This document shows, piece by piece, positions 9,246-18,663 of a stretch of 40,243 nt of DNA (positions within the stretch are counted from its first letter, which is position 1; every line of letters begins with the position of its first letter). The position numbers and the translations under genes were made by a program. Origin of the DNA: JBQTIU01 sp052387815 (GTDB lineage: Bacteria > Pseudomonadota > Alphaproteobacteria > CACIAM-22H2); contig JBQTIU010000063.1 in NCBI GenBank assembly GCA_052387815.1, positions 1 through 40,243 on the forward strand. Reading direction: 5' to 3'. Under the pieces are notes generated by a model. That model saw only the letters and a list, made by a program, of their open reading frames with translations. It did no database searches and was not told the origin of the DNA.

Positions 9246-9278
9246 CCCGGCCGGACCGCCTGTGCGGCCGGGCGGTCC
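9246..9278 (+). terminator. Two mutually exclusive hairpins after rpoN
   Basis: Stem A pairs 9246-9253 with 9265-9272 (CCCGGCCG/CGGCCGGG). Stem B pairs 9253-9260 with 9271-9278 (GGACCGCC/GGCGGTCC). Both are perfect 8-bp stems, and they share bases so that only one can form. No U-run follows, so this is at best a weak or factor-assisted terminator, or a processing or stability element at the rpoN 3' end. Confidence 0.45.
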
Positions 9279-9280
9279 TA

Positions 9281-9309
9281 TTGACTTGGTCCCCCCCCCC
9301 GCCTATGGT
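9281..9309 (+). promoter_or_regulatory. Candidate hpf promoter with a C10 tract in its spacer
   Basis: TTGACT at 9281-9286 (five of six), a spacer of exactly 17 bp, and TATGGT at 9304-9309 (four of six). Ten consecutive C residues at 9291-9300 make up most of the spacer. Start of transcription would be near 9316, about 70 nt before the hpf ATG. A one-base slip in the tract would move the spacing to 16 or 18 bp. Confidence 0.5.
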
Positions 9310-9387
9310 CTGACGCCCTGATGACCTGACCGGGCCTTCTGGAAAAGCAAGGCCCACCGCCTTAGCTCATCAACAAGACCTCGCACA

Positions 9388-9990
9388 ATGCAGCTGTCCG
9401 TGAGCGGCAAACACCTCGATGTGGGCGACAGTCTTCGCGGCCATGTCACCCAGGCGATCGCGGCAACTGTAGAGCGCTATTTCGGTCGGGCCATCGAGGG
9501 CAAAGTGACCTTCGCTCAAGAGCGCCATTTTTACCGCGCCGACATCTCGGTGCACGTGGCCCGGGCGCTGGCCATCCAGAGTCACGGCTCGGCCGCCGAT
9601 CCCTACACCGCCTTCGATGCCGCCTTGAGCCGGCTGGACACCCGGCTGCAGCGCTACAAGGGCCGGCTCGCCGATCGCCACAAGGCAAAGGGCGCGGTCG
9701 AAATCCTCGAGCCGGCGCAGTATTACGTGCTCTCGCCCGAGCCCGAGCCGGGGGAGGACAAGGAACACGGGGCGCCGGCGATCATCGCCGAGACGCCGAC
9801 CGAAATCGCCACCCTGACCGTCGGCGAGGCGGTCATGCGCCTCGACCTCGCCGATCAACCGGCCCTCATGTTCCGCAACTCGGCCCATGGCGGCCTCAAC
9901 ACCGTCTATCGCCGCGGCGACGGCACCGTCGGCTGGATCGATCCCGGAATCCGCACCGTTTCGCACCCGCTCGCCAATGCAGCCAAGTAG
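9388..9990 (+). CDS. hpf: Long-form ribosome hibernation promoting factor
   Basis: Binds the 30S decoding region and dimerises ribosomes (100S) in stationary or starved cells. At 200 residues it is the long form. The N-terminal RaiA/YfiA domain runs over residues 1 to about 100 (MQLSVSGKHLDVGDSLR, then DPYTAFDAALSRLDTRLQRYKGRL), followed by a variable linker. The C-terminal dimerisation domain is at about 138-195 (TLTVGEAVMRLDL, FRNSAHGGLNTVYRRGDGTVGWIDP). The ATG at 9388 gives the standard N-terminus. It sits between rpoN and ptsN in the classic order and probably has its own promoter at 9281. Confidence 0.95.
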   Translation: MQLSVSGKHLDVGDSLRGHVTQAIAATVERYFGRAIEGKVTFAQERHFYRADISVHVARALAIQSHGSAADPYTAFDAALSRLDTRLQRYKGRLADRHKAKGAVEILEPAQYYVLSPEPEPGEDKEHGAPAIIAETPTEIATLTVGEAVMRLDLADQPALMFRNSAHGGLNTVYRRGDGTVGWIDPGIRTVSHPLANAAK

Positions 9991-10000
9991 GGTGGCCCCG

Positions 10001-10465
10001 ATGGAGATCACCGACCTGATCCGCCCCGACAGCGTGATCGCGGATCTCGGCGTCAGCGGCAAGAAACAGGCGCTCCAGGAACTGGCCAAGAAGGCGGCCG
10101 CGATCACCGGCGAGCAGGAGCGGGCGATCTTCGATGTGCTGCTCGAGCGCGAGCGGCTGGGGACCACCGGGGTCGGCAACGGCATCGCCATCCCGCACGG
10201 CAAGCTGGCAGGCCTCAAGCGGCTCCATGGCGTGTTCGCGCGGCTCGCCAAGCCGATCGATTTCGAGGCCGTCGACGACCGGCCGGTCGACCTGATTTTC
10301 CTGTTGCTCGCCCCCGGAACCGCCGGCGCCGATCACTTGAAGGCGCTCGCCCGCGTCTCGCGCCTGCTGCGCGACCGCGCGGTGTGCGAGAAGCTCCGCG
10401 GCTCCGACACCGTGGGCGCGCTGTACGCCCTCTTGACCGAGCCCGCGACCAGCCACGCGGCGTGA
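10001..10465 (+). CDS. ptsN: Nitrogen-PTS EIIA component
   Basis: The regulatory phospho-acceptor at the end of the EI-Ntr/NPr/EIIA-Ntr chain, which links nitrogen and carbon state to potassium transport and other targets. It is 154 residues long. The phospho-accepting histidine is H66 in GNGIAIPHGKL, with the expected RERLGTTGVG just before it and VDLIFLLLAP after. The ATG at 10001 lies 10 nt after the hpf stop and has GGGTGG before it; the longer frame upstream is just hpf read out of phase. The gene converges with hsp20 with only 23 bp between the stops and no obvious terminator. Confidence 0.95.
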   Translation: MEITDLIRPDSVIADLGVSGKKQALQELAKKAAAITGEQERAIFDVLLERERLGTTGVGNGIAIPHGKLAGLKRLHGVFARLAKPIDFEAVDDRPVDLIFLLLAPGTAGADHLKALARVSRLLRDRAVCEKLRGSDTVGALYALLTEPATSHAA

Positions 10466-10488
10466 GCGAATCGCCCGCCAGCCGCGGG

Positions 10489-10941
10489 TCAGGCGCCGTC
10501 GATCGTCCGCCCCAACTTGGCGGCGGCGCCGGCGGCGCATCTGATCTCGATCCGGCGCGTCTTCGACTGCATCGGCGGGCGCACGAGATCGACGTGCAAG
10601 AGCCCGCTGTCGAGCGTGGCGCCCCTGACCTCGATCCCTTCGGCGATGACGAAGCTGCGCTGGAACTGGCGCGCGGCCAGCCCGCGGTGGAGATAGACGC
10701 GCGCCGGTTCCTCGGCCTGCTTGCCGCGGATGGTGAGCTGCGTCCCTTCGAGTTCGACGGCGAGATCCTCGAGGCGGAACCCGGCGACGGCGAGCGTGAT
10801 GCGCAGGCCGTCCTCGCCGATCTCTTCGATGTTGTAGGGCGGATAGCCTTCGGTGGTGGATTTGGCGAGGCGCTCGAGGGTGCGCTCGAAGTGGTCGAAC
10901 CCGAGCAGCAGGGGATGGTTGAACAGCGACAGGCGGGTCAT
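10489..10941 (-). CDS. Small heat-shock protein (Hsp20/IbpA family)
   Basis: An ATP-independent holdase that keeps unfolding proteins soluble. The protein has 150 residues. A short N-terminal arm (FNHPLLLGFDHFERTLERL) is typical of alphaproteobacterial Hsp20, and an alpha-crystallin domain spans about residues 34-128, with PPYNIEE, DGLRITLAVAGF, YLHRGLAARQFQRSF and the ALDSGLLHVDL-like strand TLDSGLLHVDL. The end is IRC rather than a clear IXI motif. The ATG at 10939-10941 is fixed by GGAGG nine bases upstream. I looked for a ROSE-type thermometer or sigma-32 boxes in front of it and found none convincing. Confidence 0.93.
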   Translation of the reverse strand: MTRLSLFNHPLLLGFDHFERTLERLAKSTTEGYPPYNIEEIGEDGLRITLAVAGFRLEDLAVELEGTQLTIRGKQAEEPARVYLHRGLAARQFQRSFVIAEGIEVRGATLDSGLLHVDLVRPPMQSKTRRIEIRCAAGAAAKLGRTIDGA

Positions 10942-11359
10942 GCGGCATCCTCCACAGGTTGGGCAATGCCAAGCGCGTAACCTCCGGGGCTCGGGCGCCC
11001 CGCCCGGCGGCCCATGGTGGCGCCGCGACCGTTCCCATGTGGGGTCATCCCCGCCACCGATCAACGCCGCCGGCGAGGGCGGGGAAAGCCCCGGGGCGGG
11101 GCGAGGTGGCCCCGGAAAAACCGAGAGATTGCCGCCTTACGAGAGTGCTGCTGCTGTTCCCATAGAGAGAAAGGCTGCCGGGCGGCGGCCACGTAGAGCA
11201 GCATCCTGCACGTCTCTCCACCTAAGCCCAGCCTTCCTATGGTCCCACCAATGGGGTCCACGCCACCCTTGGTGGCGCGAAATCGGTCCGCATGCTTCCC
11301 CGGTGCTTCCCTGCCAACGACAACGGCTTAGCCATTTCTGTCCAAGCCGTTGTTTTATC
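10942..11359. other. Gene-free interval between hsp20 and tRNA-Ala
   Basis: About 420 bases with no credible gene; the open frames here are GC-rich artefacts. It holds several short GC-rich inverted repeats, for example a 7-bp stem at 11261-11267/11271-11277. The tRNA-side hairpin at 11320-11353 is described separately. It must contain the hsp20 promoter, which I could not place. Confidence 0.5.
11320..11356 (+). terminator. Hairpin beside the 3' end of tRNA-Ala copy 1
   Basis: A perfect 10-bp stem pairs 11320-11329 (ACAACGGCTT) with 11344-11353, with a 14-base loop. On the plus strand three T residues follow, so it could stop readthrough towards the tRNA. On the minus strand it lies 6 nt past the tRNA CCA end. 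The second tRNA-Ala copy has a hairpin in the same place (12663-12669/12688-12694) with a different stem sequence, which suggests the structure itself is kept. Confidence 0.5.
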
Positions 11360-11492
<133 letters not shown>

Positions 11493-11512
11493 GGTCGGCA
11501 TCCCTTGCGCAA

Positions 11513-11529
11513 TACGGAGAAACACCGTA
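11513..11529 (+). promoter_or_regulatory. Candidate operator/promoter of the DUF1778-GNAT pair
   Basis: A palindrome TACGG-7-CCGTA sits 24 nt before the antitoxin start. It overlaps the space between a weak -35-like TTGCGC (11505-11510) and TACATA (11528-11533), 17 bp apart. Pairs of this family usually repress themselves through the antitoxin ribbon-helix-helix domain, so this is where an operator is expected. Confidence 0.45.
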
Positions 11530-11552
11530 CATATCGCCAAGGAGGAGCAGCC

Positions 11553-11843
11553 ATGGCAAGCACGCAAAAGCGGCGAAAGGCCGATCGGGAGCGCAAGACG
11601 GAACGCTTGGAGTTGCGGGTCGCCTGGTCGGCCAAGCAGGTCATCCAGCGCGCGACGGCCGTGTCCGGGTTGGCCGCGGGCGACCTCGCCTACGAGGGCG
11701 CGCGCCGCGTGCTCGAGGACCACGAGCGTATGGTCCTGACTGGCGCCGATCGCAAGGCGTTCCTGGACGCCGTCGTCAAACCGCCTGAGCCGACCGACCG
11801 GCTGGTCGCGGCGCTGCGACGACATCGCGAACGGATCGGTTGA
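11553..11843 (+). CDS. DUF1778-family antitoxin (TacA-like)
   Basis: A 96-residue ribbon-helix-helix protein. The N-terminal RKTERLELRVAWSAKQVIQRATAVSGL region (about residues 13-40) matches the DUF1778 DNA-binding segment. VLEDHERMVLTGADRKAFLDAVVKPPEP is the conserved C-terminal part that wraps the GNAT toxin. The ATG at 11553 has an ideal AGGAGG eight bases before it. The toxin gene follows 7 nt after the stop. Known relatives neutralise the acetyltransferase and repress the shared promoter. It lies between two tRNA-Ala copies, which suggests acquisition as a unit. Confidence 0.9.
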   Translation: MASTQKRRKADRERKTERLELRVAWSAKQVIQRATAVSGLAAGDLAYEGARRVLEDHERMVLTGADRKAFLDAVVKPPEPTDRLVAALRRHRERIG

Positions 11844-11850
11844 CGCCCGC

Positions 11851-12372
11851 TTGAGCGTCACGATCGAACCGCTCGGCAAGCATCACGACCGGGCGGGGTT
11901 CTCCTGCGGCCAACCCGACCTCGACGACTGGTTTCGGCGGCGCGCGAGCCAGGACGAGAAGCGCAATGTCGCGCGCGTCTTCCTCGCCGTCGATTCCGAA
12001 CTCGGCGTGGTCGGGTTCTATAGCCTCGGCACCTTCGCGCTCGCGCTCGAGGACCTGCCGCAGGACATCGCCCGCAAACTGCCGCACTACGATGCGATTC
12101 CGGTGGCGCTGATCGGACGGCTGGCGGGCGACGAGCGCGCGCGGGGCCGGGGGATCGGCGAACTGCTTCTGGCGGACGCCGTGCGCCGCATCCTTTCGGC
12201 CGGCCGTTCCGTCGCGGTCTTTGCGATCGTCGTCGACGCGAAGGACGAACGCGCGCGCGCCTTCTACCAGGCGTTCGGCTTTACGCCGTTTCCGACCCGA
12301 CCCGGGCGTCTGTTCCTCCTCACCTCGACCGCGGCGACGGCGCTCGAGCGATCCACCACAAGCCGCCGTTGA
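11851..12372 (+). CDS. GNAT acetyltransferase toxin (TacT/AtaT type)
   Basis: Known members acetylate the amino acid on charged tRNA and so block translation. The 173-residue product shows FSCGQPDLDDWF at 17-28, GFYSLGTFALALEDLP at 55-70, the acetyl-CoA pyrophosphate loop RGRGIG at 98-103 and the catalytic-type tyrosine Y139 in ARAFYQAFGF, all as in TacT. The start is a TTG at 11851; no ATG or GTG fits. Which aminoacyl-tRNA is the target cannot be read from sequence, but the placement between two tRNA-Ala genes is notable. It appears intact. Confidence 0.9.
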   Translation: MSVTIEPLGKHHDRAGFSCGQPDLDDWFRRRASQDEKRNVARVFLAVDSELGVVGFYSLGTFALALEDLPQDIARKLPHYDAIPVALIGRLAGDERARGRGIGELLLADAVRRILSAGRSVAVFAIVVDAKDERARAFYQAFGFTPFPTRPGRLFLLTSTAATALERSTTSRR

Positions 12373-12701
12373 GTGCGCTGTCATGCACAGCCAGACAACC
12401 CACCGCGGCCGCGCTCTACTTCATCGACGCCCACAGCCCGTGCGACGACGACCCTGAGAAGATTATCGAGCTGATGGATCGGGCGGCGTGCAGCAGACCA
12501 TCCTGGCGGGCGGCCGCTCATGCTTGCGCCACTCCTTGAAAACGGACATGAGAGAGCCGATCCGGAAAGTCGGATGGCGATGTCAATTGACATCGCGCGT
12601 TGCCGGGGCGCTTGCGCAAGCTTAAGCGGTCGTCGCCTGGTGGCGATGATCCCTTGAAACGCCAAGGGCCTAGCCGTTTCCGACTAAGCCCTTGATCCGA
12701 T
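12373..12701. other. Gene-free interval with a coding relic and a 20-bp palindrome
   Basis: No intact gene is seen. A plus-strand stretch at about 12405-12485 reads ALYFIDAHSPCDDDPEKI and on to ELMDRA before losing sense. It looks like a scrap of a real protein, but I do not recognise it. A perfect palindrome lies at 12577-12596. A 7-bp hairpin (12663-12669/12688-12694) lies just past the 3' end of the second tRNA-Ala. Confidence 0.5.
12577..12596. promoter_or_regulatory. Perfect 20-bp palindrome
   Basis: The half-site GCGATGTCAA is followed directly by its reverse complement TTGACATCGC with no spacer. It carries TTGACA, the -35 consensus, on both strands, but no -10 box is found at the proper distance either way. 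It looks like a binding site for a dimeric regulator. The regulator and target are unknown. Confidence 0.5.
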
Positions 12702-12835
<134 letters not shown>

Positions 12836-12879
12836 AAGCGAAAAACGACCGGCACCCTAGGCGGCGCCCGCAACCCCGT

Positions 12880-13233
12880 TCAGCGCTCCTCCTCTTTGTC
12901 GACGTTCTCGATCACCTCGGCGACGTCGTCCTTGTCCTCGCCGAGCTCGGAGGTGTCCTCGATCACCACACCGGCCGCCGCTTCTTCCTTCTCGTCGGCC
13001 TCCTCGCCGACGATGACTTCCTCCTCGATCGGCTCGATCTCCTCGACCACCGCGGGCGCCGGGGCCGGGCGCGGGGCAACGGCCTGGGGCTTGGTTCGCC
13101 GCGTCTTGAGGACCACCTCGGGGTCGAACTCGACCCCGCATTTCGGGCACACGATCGAGCTGCGGCCGAGATCATAGAAGCGCGCGCCGCAGCCCTGACA
13201 GGTCCGCTTCAGACCCCACTCGGGTTTCGCCAA
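12880..13233 (-). CDS. TIGR02300-type zinc-ribbon protein with acidic tail
   Basis: A 117-residue protein conserved in alphaproteobacteria with no known role. The N-terminal half carries a zinc ribbon, KRTCQGCGARFYDLGRSS and then VCPKCGVEFDPE, with two CxxC pairs. The rest is a Pro/Ala linker and a strongly acidic tail with EEEV, EEADEKEE and ENVDKEEER. The start is a TTG at 13233 that encodes MAKPEWGLK and is preceded by GGAG at the right distance. The longer frame to 13299 is unlikely. It lies near aroA, its frequent neighbour in this class, though here a P450 gene is in between. Confidence 0.88.
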   Translation of the reverse strand: MAKPEWGLKRTCQGCGARFYDLGRSSIVCPKCGVEFDPEVVLKTRRTKPQAVAPRPAPAPAVVEEIEPIEEEVIVGEEADEKEEAAAGVVIEDTSELGEDKDDVAEVIENVDKEEER

Positions 13234-13295
13234 TTCGCAATCTCCAAGGCCGGCCGAAAATCGGCCTGCCACATGCCACGTCCGGGCCGGCCTTG

Positions 13296-14564
13296 TCAAC
13301 GTACCCCTCGAGGGCGCGCGCCTCCCGGCCTAGCGGGCCGCCCGCCGGCCGGCGCGGCGCGGAAGCGCACGGGGAGCGATTTGACCCCGCGCAGGATCAG
13401 GGAGTCGAGCCACACCAGCGCCTCGGAGGCGAGCTCGAGATCGTCGAGCCGCCCCACCACCTCGCGAACGGCGGCCTGGCCTTCGATGCGCGCCAACGGC
13501 GCGCCCAGGCAATAATGCAGGCCGTGGCCGAAGGTGAGGTGGCCCTTGTCGCCGCGCTCGATGTCGAAGCGGTCGGGGTCCGCGAAGCGGCGCGGATCGC
13601 GGTTCGCCGCGTTGAGCATCGCATAGACCCGGTCGCCGGGCGCGAGCGCGCGGCCCTCGAAGTCGTGCCCGACCCCGACCACGCGCGCCAGCGCCCCGCT
13701 CGGCCCGTCGTAGCGCAGGCACTCCTCGACCGCGCCCTCGACGAGGGCCGGGTTGGCGCGCAGCTTCCGCAACTCATCGGGGTGGCGGATCAGCGCCAGG
13801 ATGCCGTTGCCCATCAGGTTGGCGGTGGTCTCGTGGCCCGCGAACAACAGCAGCATGCAGCTGGCGACGATCTCGTCCTCGGATAGCCGCTGGTGCTGCT
13901 CCTCGGCGGCGATCAGCGCCGTCGTCATGTCCTGGCGCGGGCGCTTGCGGCGCTCGGCGACGAGGCAGCGGAAATAGTCCGCCATCCGGCGCGCGGCGTC
14001 CTCGGCCCGCGCGTACTTGTCCGGCGTGGTCCGGGCGCCGCCGACGAACAGGGCCATGTCGTCCGACCACATCTTGACCGCCGCGAGATCGGCGCGCGGC
14101 ACCCCCAGCATGTCCATGATCACCGTGGCCGGCAGCGGATAGGCGAGGTCGGCGATCACGTCCATCTCGCCCCGCTCCGCCACGGCGTCGATGAGCTCGG
14201 AGACGATGGCTTCGACGTTGGGACGAAGCCCCTCGACCGCGCGCGGCGTGAACGCCGTGTTCATGAGCGCGCGCATGCGGGTGTGCGCGGGCGGATCGCG
14301 AAACACCGCCCACAGGTTGAGGTAACGTTGCAGGTCGCGAAGCGTGGACTGCTGGGCGTCGGGCAAAGCGGCGAAGAAAGGCTTGAGCCGGTCGGCCGAC
14401 ATCTCCTTGCCGAGCGCCACGCGCCGCACGTCGGCGTAGCGCGTCAGCACCCAGCTGCCGAGCGGCTCGCACCAGTGGACCGGGTCCTCGTCCTGCAGCC
14501 GCCGGAAGATCGGGAACGGGTCGGCGTTCACGTCCGGCAGGCGGGGATCGTACTCGACCGGCAT
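13296..14564 (-). CDS. Cytochrome P450
   Basis: A soluble class I bacterial P450 of 422 residues that would hydroxylate an unknown hydrophobic substrate with electrons from a ferredoxin. The I-helix AGHETT is at 242-247, the ExxR pair is E281/R284, and the heme-ligand loop FGHGLHYCLG at 345-354 has C352. RDPPAHTRMRALM near 89-101 is the usual C-helix region. No signal or membrane anchor is present. The ATG at 14564 follows GGGGAA; the frame is open 63 nt further upstream. It is transcribed away from aroA and is not part of the conserved cluster, so it may be an insertion. The ferredoxin reductase at 38871 is a conceivable but unproven electron donor. Confidence 0.95.
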   Translation of the reverse strand: MPVEYDPRLPDVNADPFPIFRRLQDEDPVHWCEPLGSWVLTRYADVRRVALGKEMSADRLKPFFAALPDAQQSTLRDLQRYLNLWAVFRDPPAHTRMRALMNTAFTPRAVEGLRPNVEAIVSELIDAVAERGEMDVIADLAYPLPATVIMDMLGVPRADLAAVKMWSDDMALFVGGARTTPDKYARAEDAARRMADYFRCLVAERRKRPRQDMTTALIAAEEQHQRLSEDEIVASCMLLLFAGHETTANLMGNGILALIRHPDELRKLRANPALVEGAVEECLRYDGPSGALARVVGVGHDFEGRALAPGDRVYAMLNAANRDPRRFADPDRFDIERGDKGHLTFGHGLHYCLGAPLARIEGQAAVREVVGRLDDLELASEALVWLDSLILRGVKSLPVRFRAAPAGGRPARPGGARPRGVR

Positions 14565-14743
14565 GGTTCCCCTGTGGTCGATCCGTCCGGCTAATACCCC
14601 GCGCCAAGATTTTTCGCAAAGGGCCACATCTCCGGCCTCGCCGGCGAGAGGCCTCCGGCGGCTCGGCTCGTCCGCTACCGCTTGCGCCCGCGGTTATGTT
14701 AACGTCCTCGCCCCGCCCTTTCCTTGCCCCTTGAAGCCGCCCC

Positions 14744-16138
14744 TTGCGCGCCCACCGTCCCCTGCCCGCCGGTCCCTTGACGGCCCGCCCCGGCGGGCCC
14801 CTGTCCGGCGCCATCGCGGCCCCGGGCGACAAGTCGATTTCGCACCGCGCCCTGATGCTGGGCGGGATCGCGGTCGGCGAGACCCGGATCCACGGCTTGC
14901 TCGAGGGCGAGGACGTGCTCAAGACCGCCGCGGCGATGCGCGCGCTCGGCGCCGAGATCGAGCGCCGGCCGGACGGCAGCTGGAGCGCGCGCGGTCGCGG
15001 CATCGGCGGCCTGGTGGAGCCGGATGGCGTTCTCGACCTCGGCAATTCGGGCACCGGCGCCAGGCTGTTGATGGGCCTGGTCGCGACCCAGGGCATGACC
15101 ACCTTCTTCACCGGCGATGCCAGCCTGCGCAACCGGCCGATGGCGCGCGTCGCCGCCCCGCTCCAGGAGATGGGCGCGCGCGTGCTGGCGCGCTCCGGCG
15201 ACCGCATGCCGCTCGCCATCGTCGGCACGCACACCCCGATCCCGATCGCCTACCGCCTGCCGGTCGCCTCGGCCCAGGTCAAGTCGGCGATCCTGCTCGC
15301 CGGCCTCGGCGTGCCGGGGGCGACCACGGTCATCGAGCCGCACCCGACCCGCGATCACACCGAACTGATGTTCCGCCATTTCGGCGTCGAGCTCAGGGTC
15401 CGCGACAGCGACGACGACGGCGCCGCGATCACCGTCGCCGGACAGCCGGAGATCACCGGCCGGACCATCCGCGTGCCGGGCGACCCGTCGTCGGCGGCCT
15501 TCCCTTTGGTCGCCGCCCTCATCGTCCCGGGCTCGCAAGTGACGGTGCGCGGCGTCGGCCTCAACCCGCGGCGGACCGGGCTCTTGGCGACGCTTAGCGA
15601 CATGGGCGCCGAGATTTCGATTGCCGGGCGTCGGAGCGAGGCGGGCGAGGAGGTGGGCGACGTGACCGCGCGGGCGGGCGGGCTGTGCGGCACCGAGGTG
15701 CCGGCCGGGCGCGCGCCCTCGATGATCGACGAATTCCCGATCCTTGCCGTCGCCGCGTCGTTCGCGCGCGGGCCGACGGTCATGCGCGGGCTGGCCGAAC
15801 TCCGGGTCAAGGAAAGCGACCGCCTGGCCGCCATCGCGCGCGGTCTCGAGGCGTGCGGAGTGTCGACCGAGATCGCCGGCGACGATTTGACCGTGATCGG
15901 CCACGGCGGCGCCCCGCCGGGCGGCGGGGCGATCGCCACCCGGCTCGACCACCGCATCGCGATGTCGTTCCTGGTCTTCGGCCTGGCGGCCCGCCGGGCG
16001 GTCACGGTCGATGACGGGCGGCCGATCGACACCAGCTTCCCCGGCTTCCTCGACCTCATGATCGGGCTCGGCGCCAAGATCGAGGTGGCCAGGCAAGCCG
16101 GGTCGGCGGGCGGCGGCGTGCAGGGGGTCGAAGCGTGA
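14744..16138 (+). CDS. aroA: EPSP synthase, class II type
   Basis: Makes 5-enolpyruvylshikimate 3-phosphate from shikimate 3-phosphate and PEP. The 464-residue product follows the class II (CP4-like) pattern closely: APGDKSISHRALMLGG at 26-41, RPMARVAAPLQEMGARV, ASAQVKSAILLAGL, RDHTELMFRHFG, VPGDPSSAAFPLVAAL, APSMIDEFPILAVAA, RVKESDRL and LDHRIAMSF. The loop LGNSGTG (99-105) has Gly at 103, where CP4 has the alanine linked to glyphosate tolerance. The start is a TTG at 14744; no better start lies in frame. It ends in a GTGA overlap with cmk. Confidence 0.96.
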   Translation: MRAHRPLPAGPLTARPGGPLSGAIAAPGDKSISHRALMLGGIAVGETRIHGLLEGEDVLKTAAAMRALGAEIERRPDGSWSARGRGIGGLVEPDGVLDLGNSGTGARLLMGLVATQGMTTFFTGDASLRNRPMARVAAPLQEMGARVLARSGDRMPLAIVGTHTPIPIAYRLPVASAQVKSAILLAGLGVPGATTVIEPHPTRDHTELMFRHFGVELRVRDSDDDGAAITVAGQPEITGRTIRVPGDPSSAAFPLVAALIVPGSQVTVRGVGLNPRRTGLLATLSDMGAEISIAGRRSEAGEEVGDVTARAGGLCGTEVPAGRAPSMIDEFPILAVAASFARGPTVMRGLAELRVKESDRLAAIARGLEACGVSTEIAGDDLTVIGHGGAPPGGGAIATRLDHRIAMSFLVFGLAARRAVTVDDGRPIDTSFPGFLDLMIGLGAKIEVARQAGSAGGGVQGVEA

Positions 16139-16883
16139 TCATCGCCATCGACGGCGAGGCGGCCTCGGGCAAGGGAACCCTGGCCAGGCGGCTCGCCGCC
16201 CATTTCGGCCTCGCCCATCTCGATACCGGCCGGCTCTACCGCGCGGTGGCCCTCAAGCTCATGCGCGCCGGCCGCGACCCCGCCGACGAGGACGCCGCCG
16301 CGGCGGTCGCGCGCGCCATCGCGCCGGCCGATCTCGACGAGCCGGCCTTGCGCGAGGAAGCGGTCGGCGAGGCGGCCTCGATCGTCGCCGCCCGCCCACG
16401 GGTGCGCGCCGCCCTCCTCGACGTCCAGCGCGCCTTCGCCCGCCATCCGCCGGGCGGTGCCAGGGGCGCTGTGCTCGACGGGCGCGATATCGGCACTGTG
16501 GTCTGCCCCGAGCCGGAGGTGCTCAAGTTCTTCCTTTACGCCGGCCTGGAGAAGCGGGCCGAGCGCCGATTCAAAGAGTTGCAGGCGCGGGGGGATTCCC
16601 CTATATATCGCCGCGTTCTGCGGGACATGAGGGCACGCGACGACCGCGACCGCAAGCGGGGCATCGCCGCCTTGAAGCCGGCCGAGGGTGCATTGAGCCT
16701 CGACACCTCGGAGCTTAGCGCCGAGCAAGTCGGGGCGGCGGCGCTGCGCTTCATCGTCCAGCGGAACCGCGCCCGCCGCGGGCGCGAGGATCAACCCGGC
16801 CCGGCCCGACGAGGGGCGGGCCACAGCCCCGGCGTCGGCGGTCCGCCAGCTCCCGCGCGGACGGATGACCGGGCCCGAAAGGC

Positions 16884-16887
<4 letters not shown>
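16135..16887 (+). CDS. cmk: Cytidylate kinase
   Basis: Phosphorylates CMP and dCMP using ATP. The P-loop GEAASGKG is at 7-14, followed by HLDTGRLYRAVAL, the LDGRDIGTVV segment in the middle and the lid RARDDRDRKR near 165. It is 250 residues long. The last 30 residues are a Pro/Ala/Arg-rich tail that most relatives lack. It begins with GTG in a 4-nt overlap with aroA and ends in an ATGA overlap with rpsA, the standard aroA-cmk-rpsA operon. Confidence 0.95.
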
Positions 16888-18629
<1,742 letters not shown>

Positions 18630-18663
18630 GCGGGCGGTCCCGGCTCGGCCTGCGGGGCTTCCC

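Noticed and set aside
10942..11060. RNA thermometer or heat-shock sigma promoter before hsp20
   Set aside because: No U-rich ROSE-like hairpin masks the GGAGG, and no convincing CTTG/CCCAT-type box pair was found.
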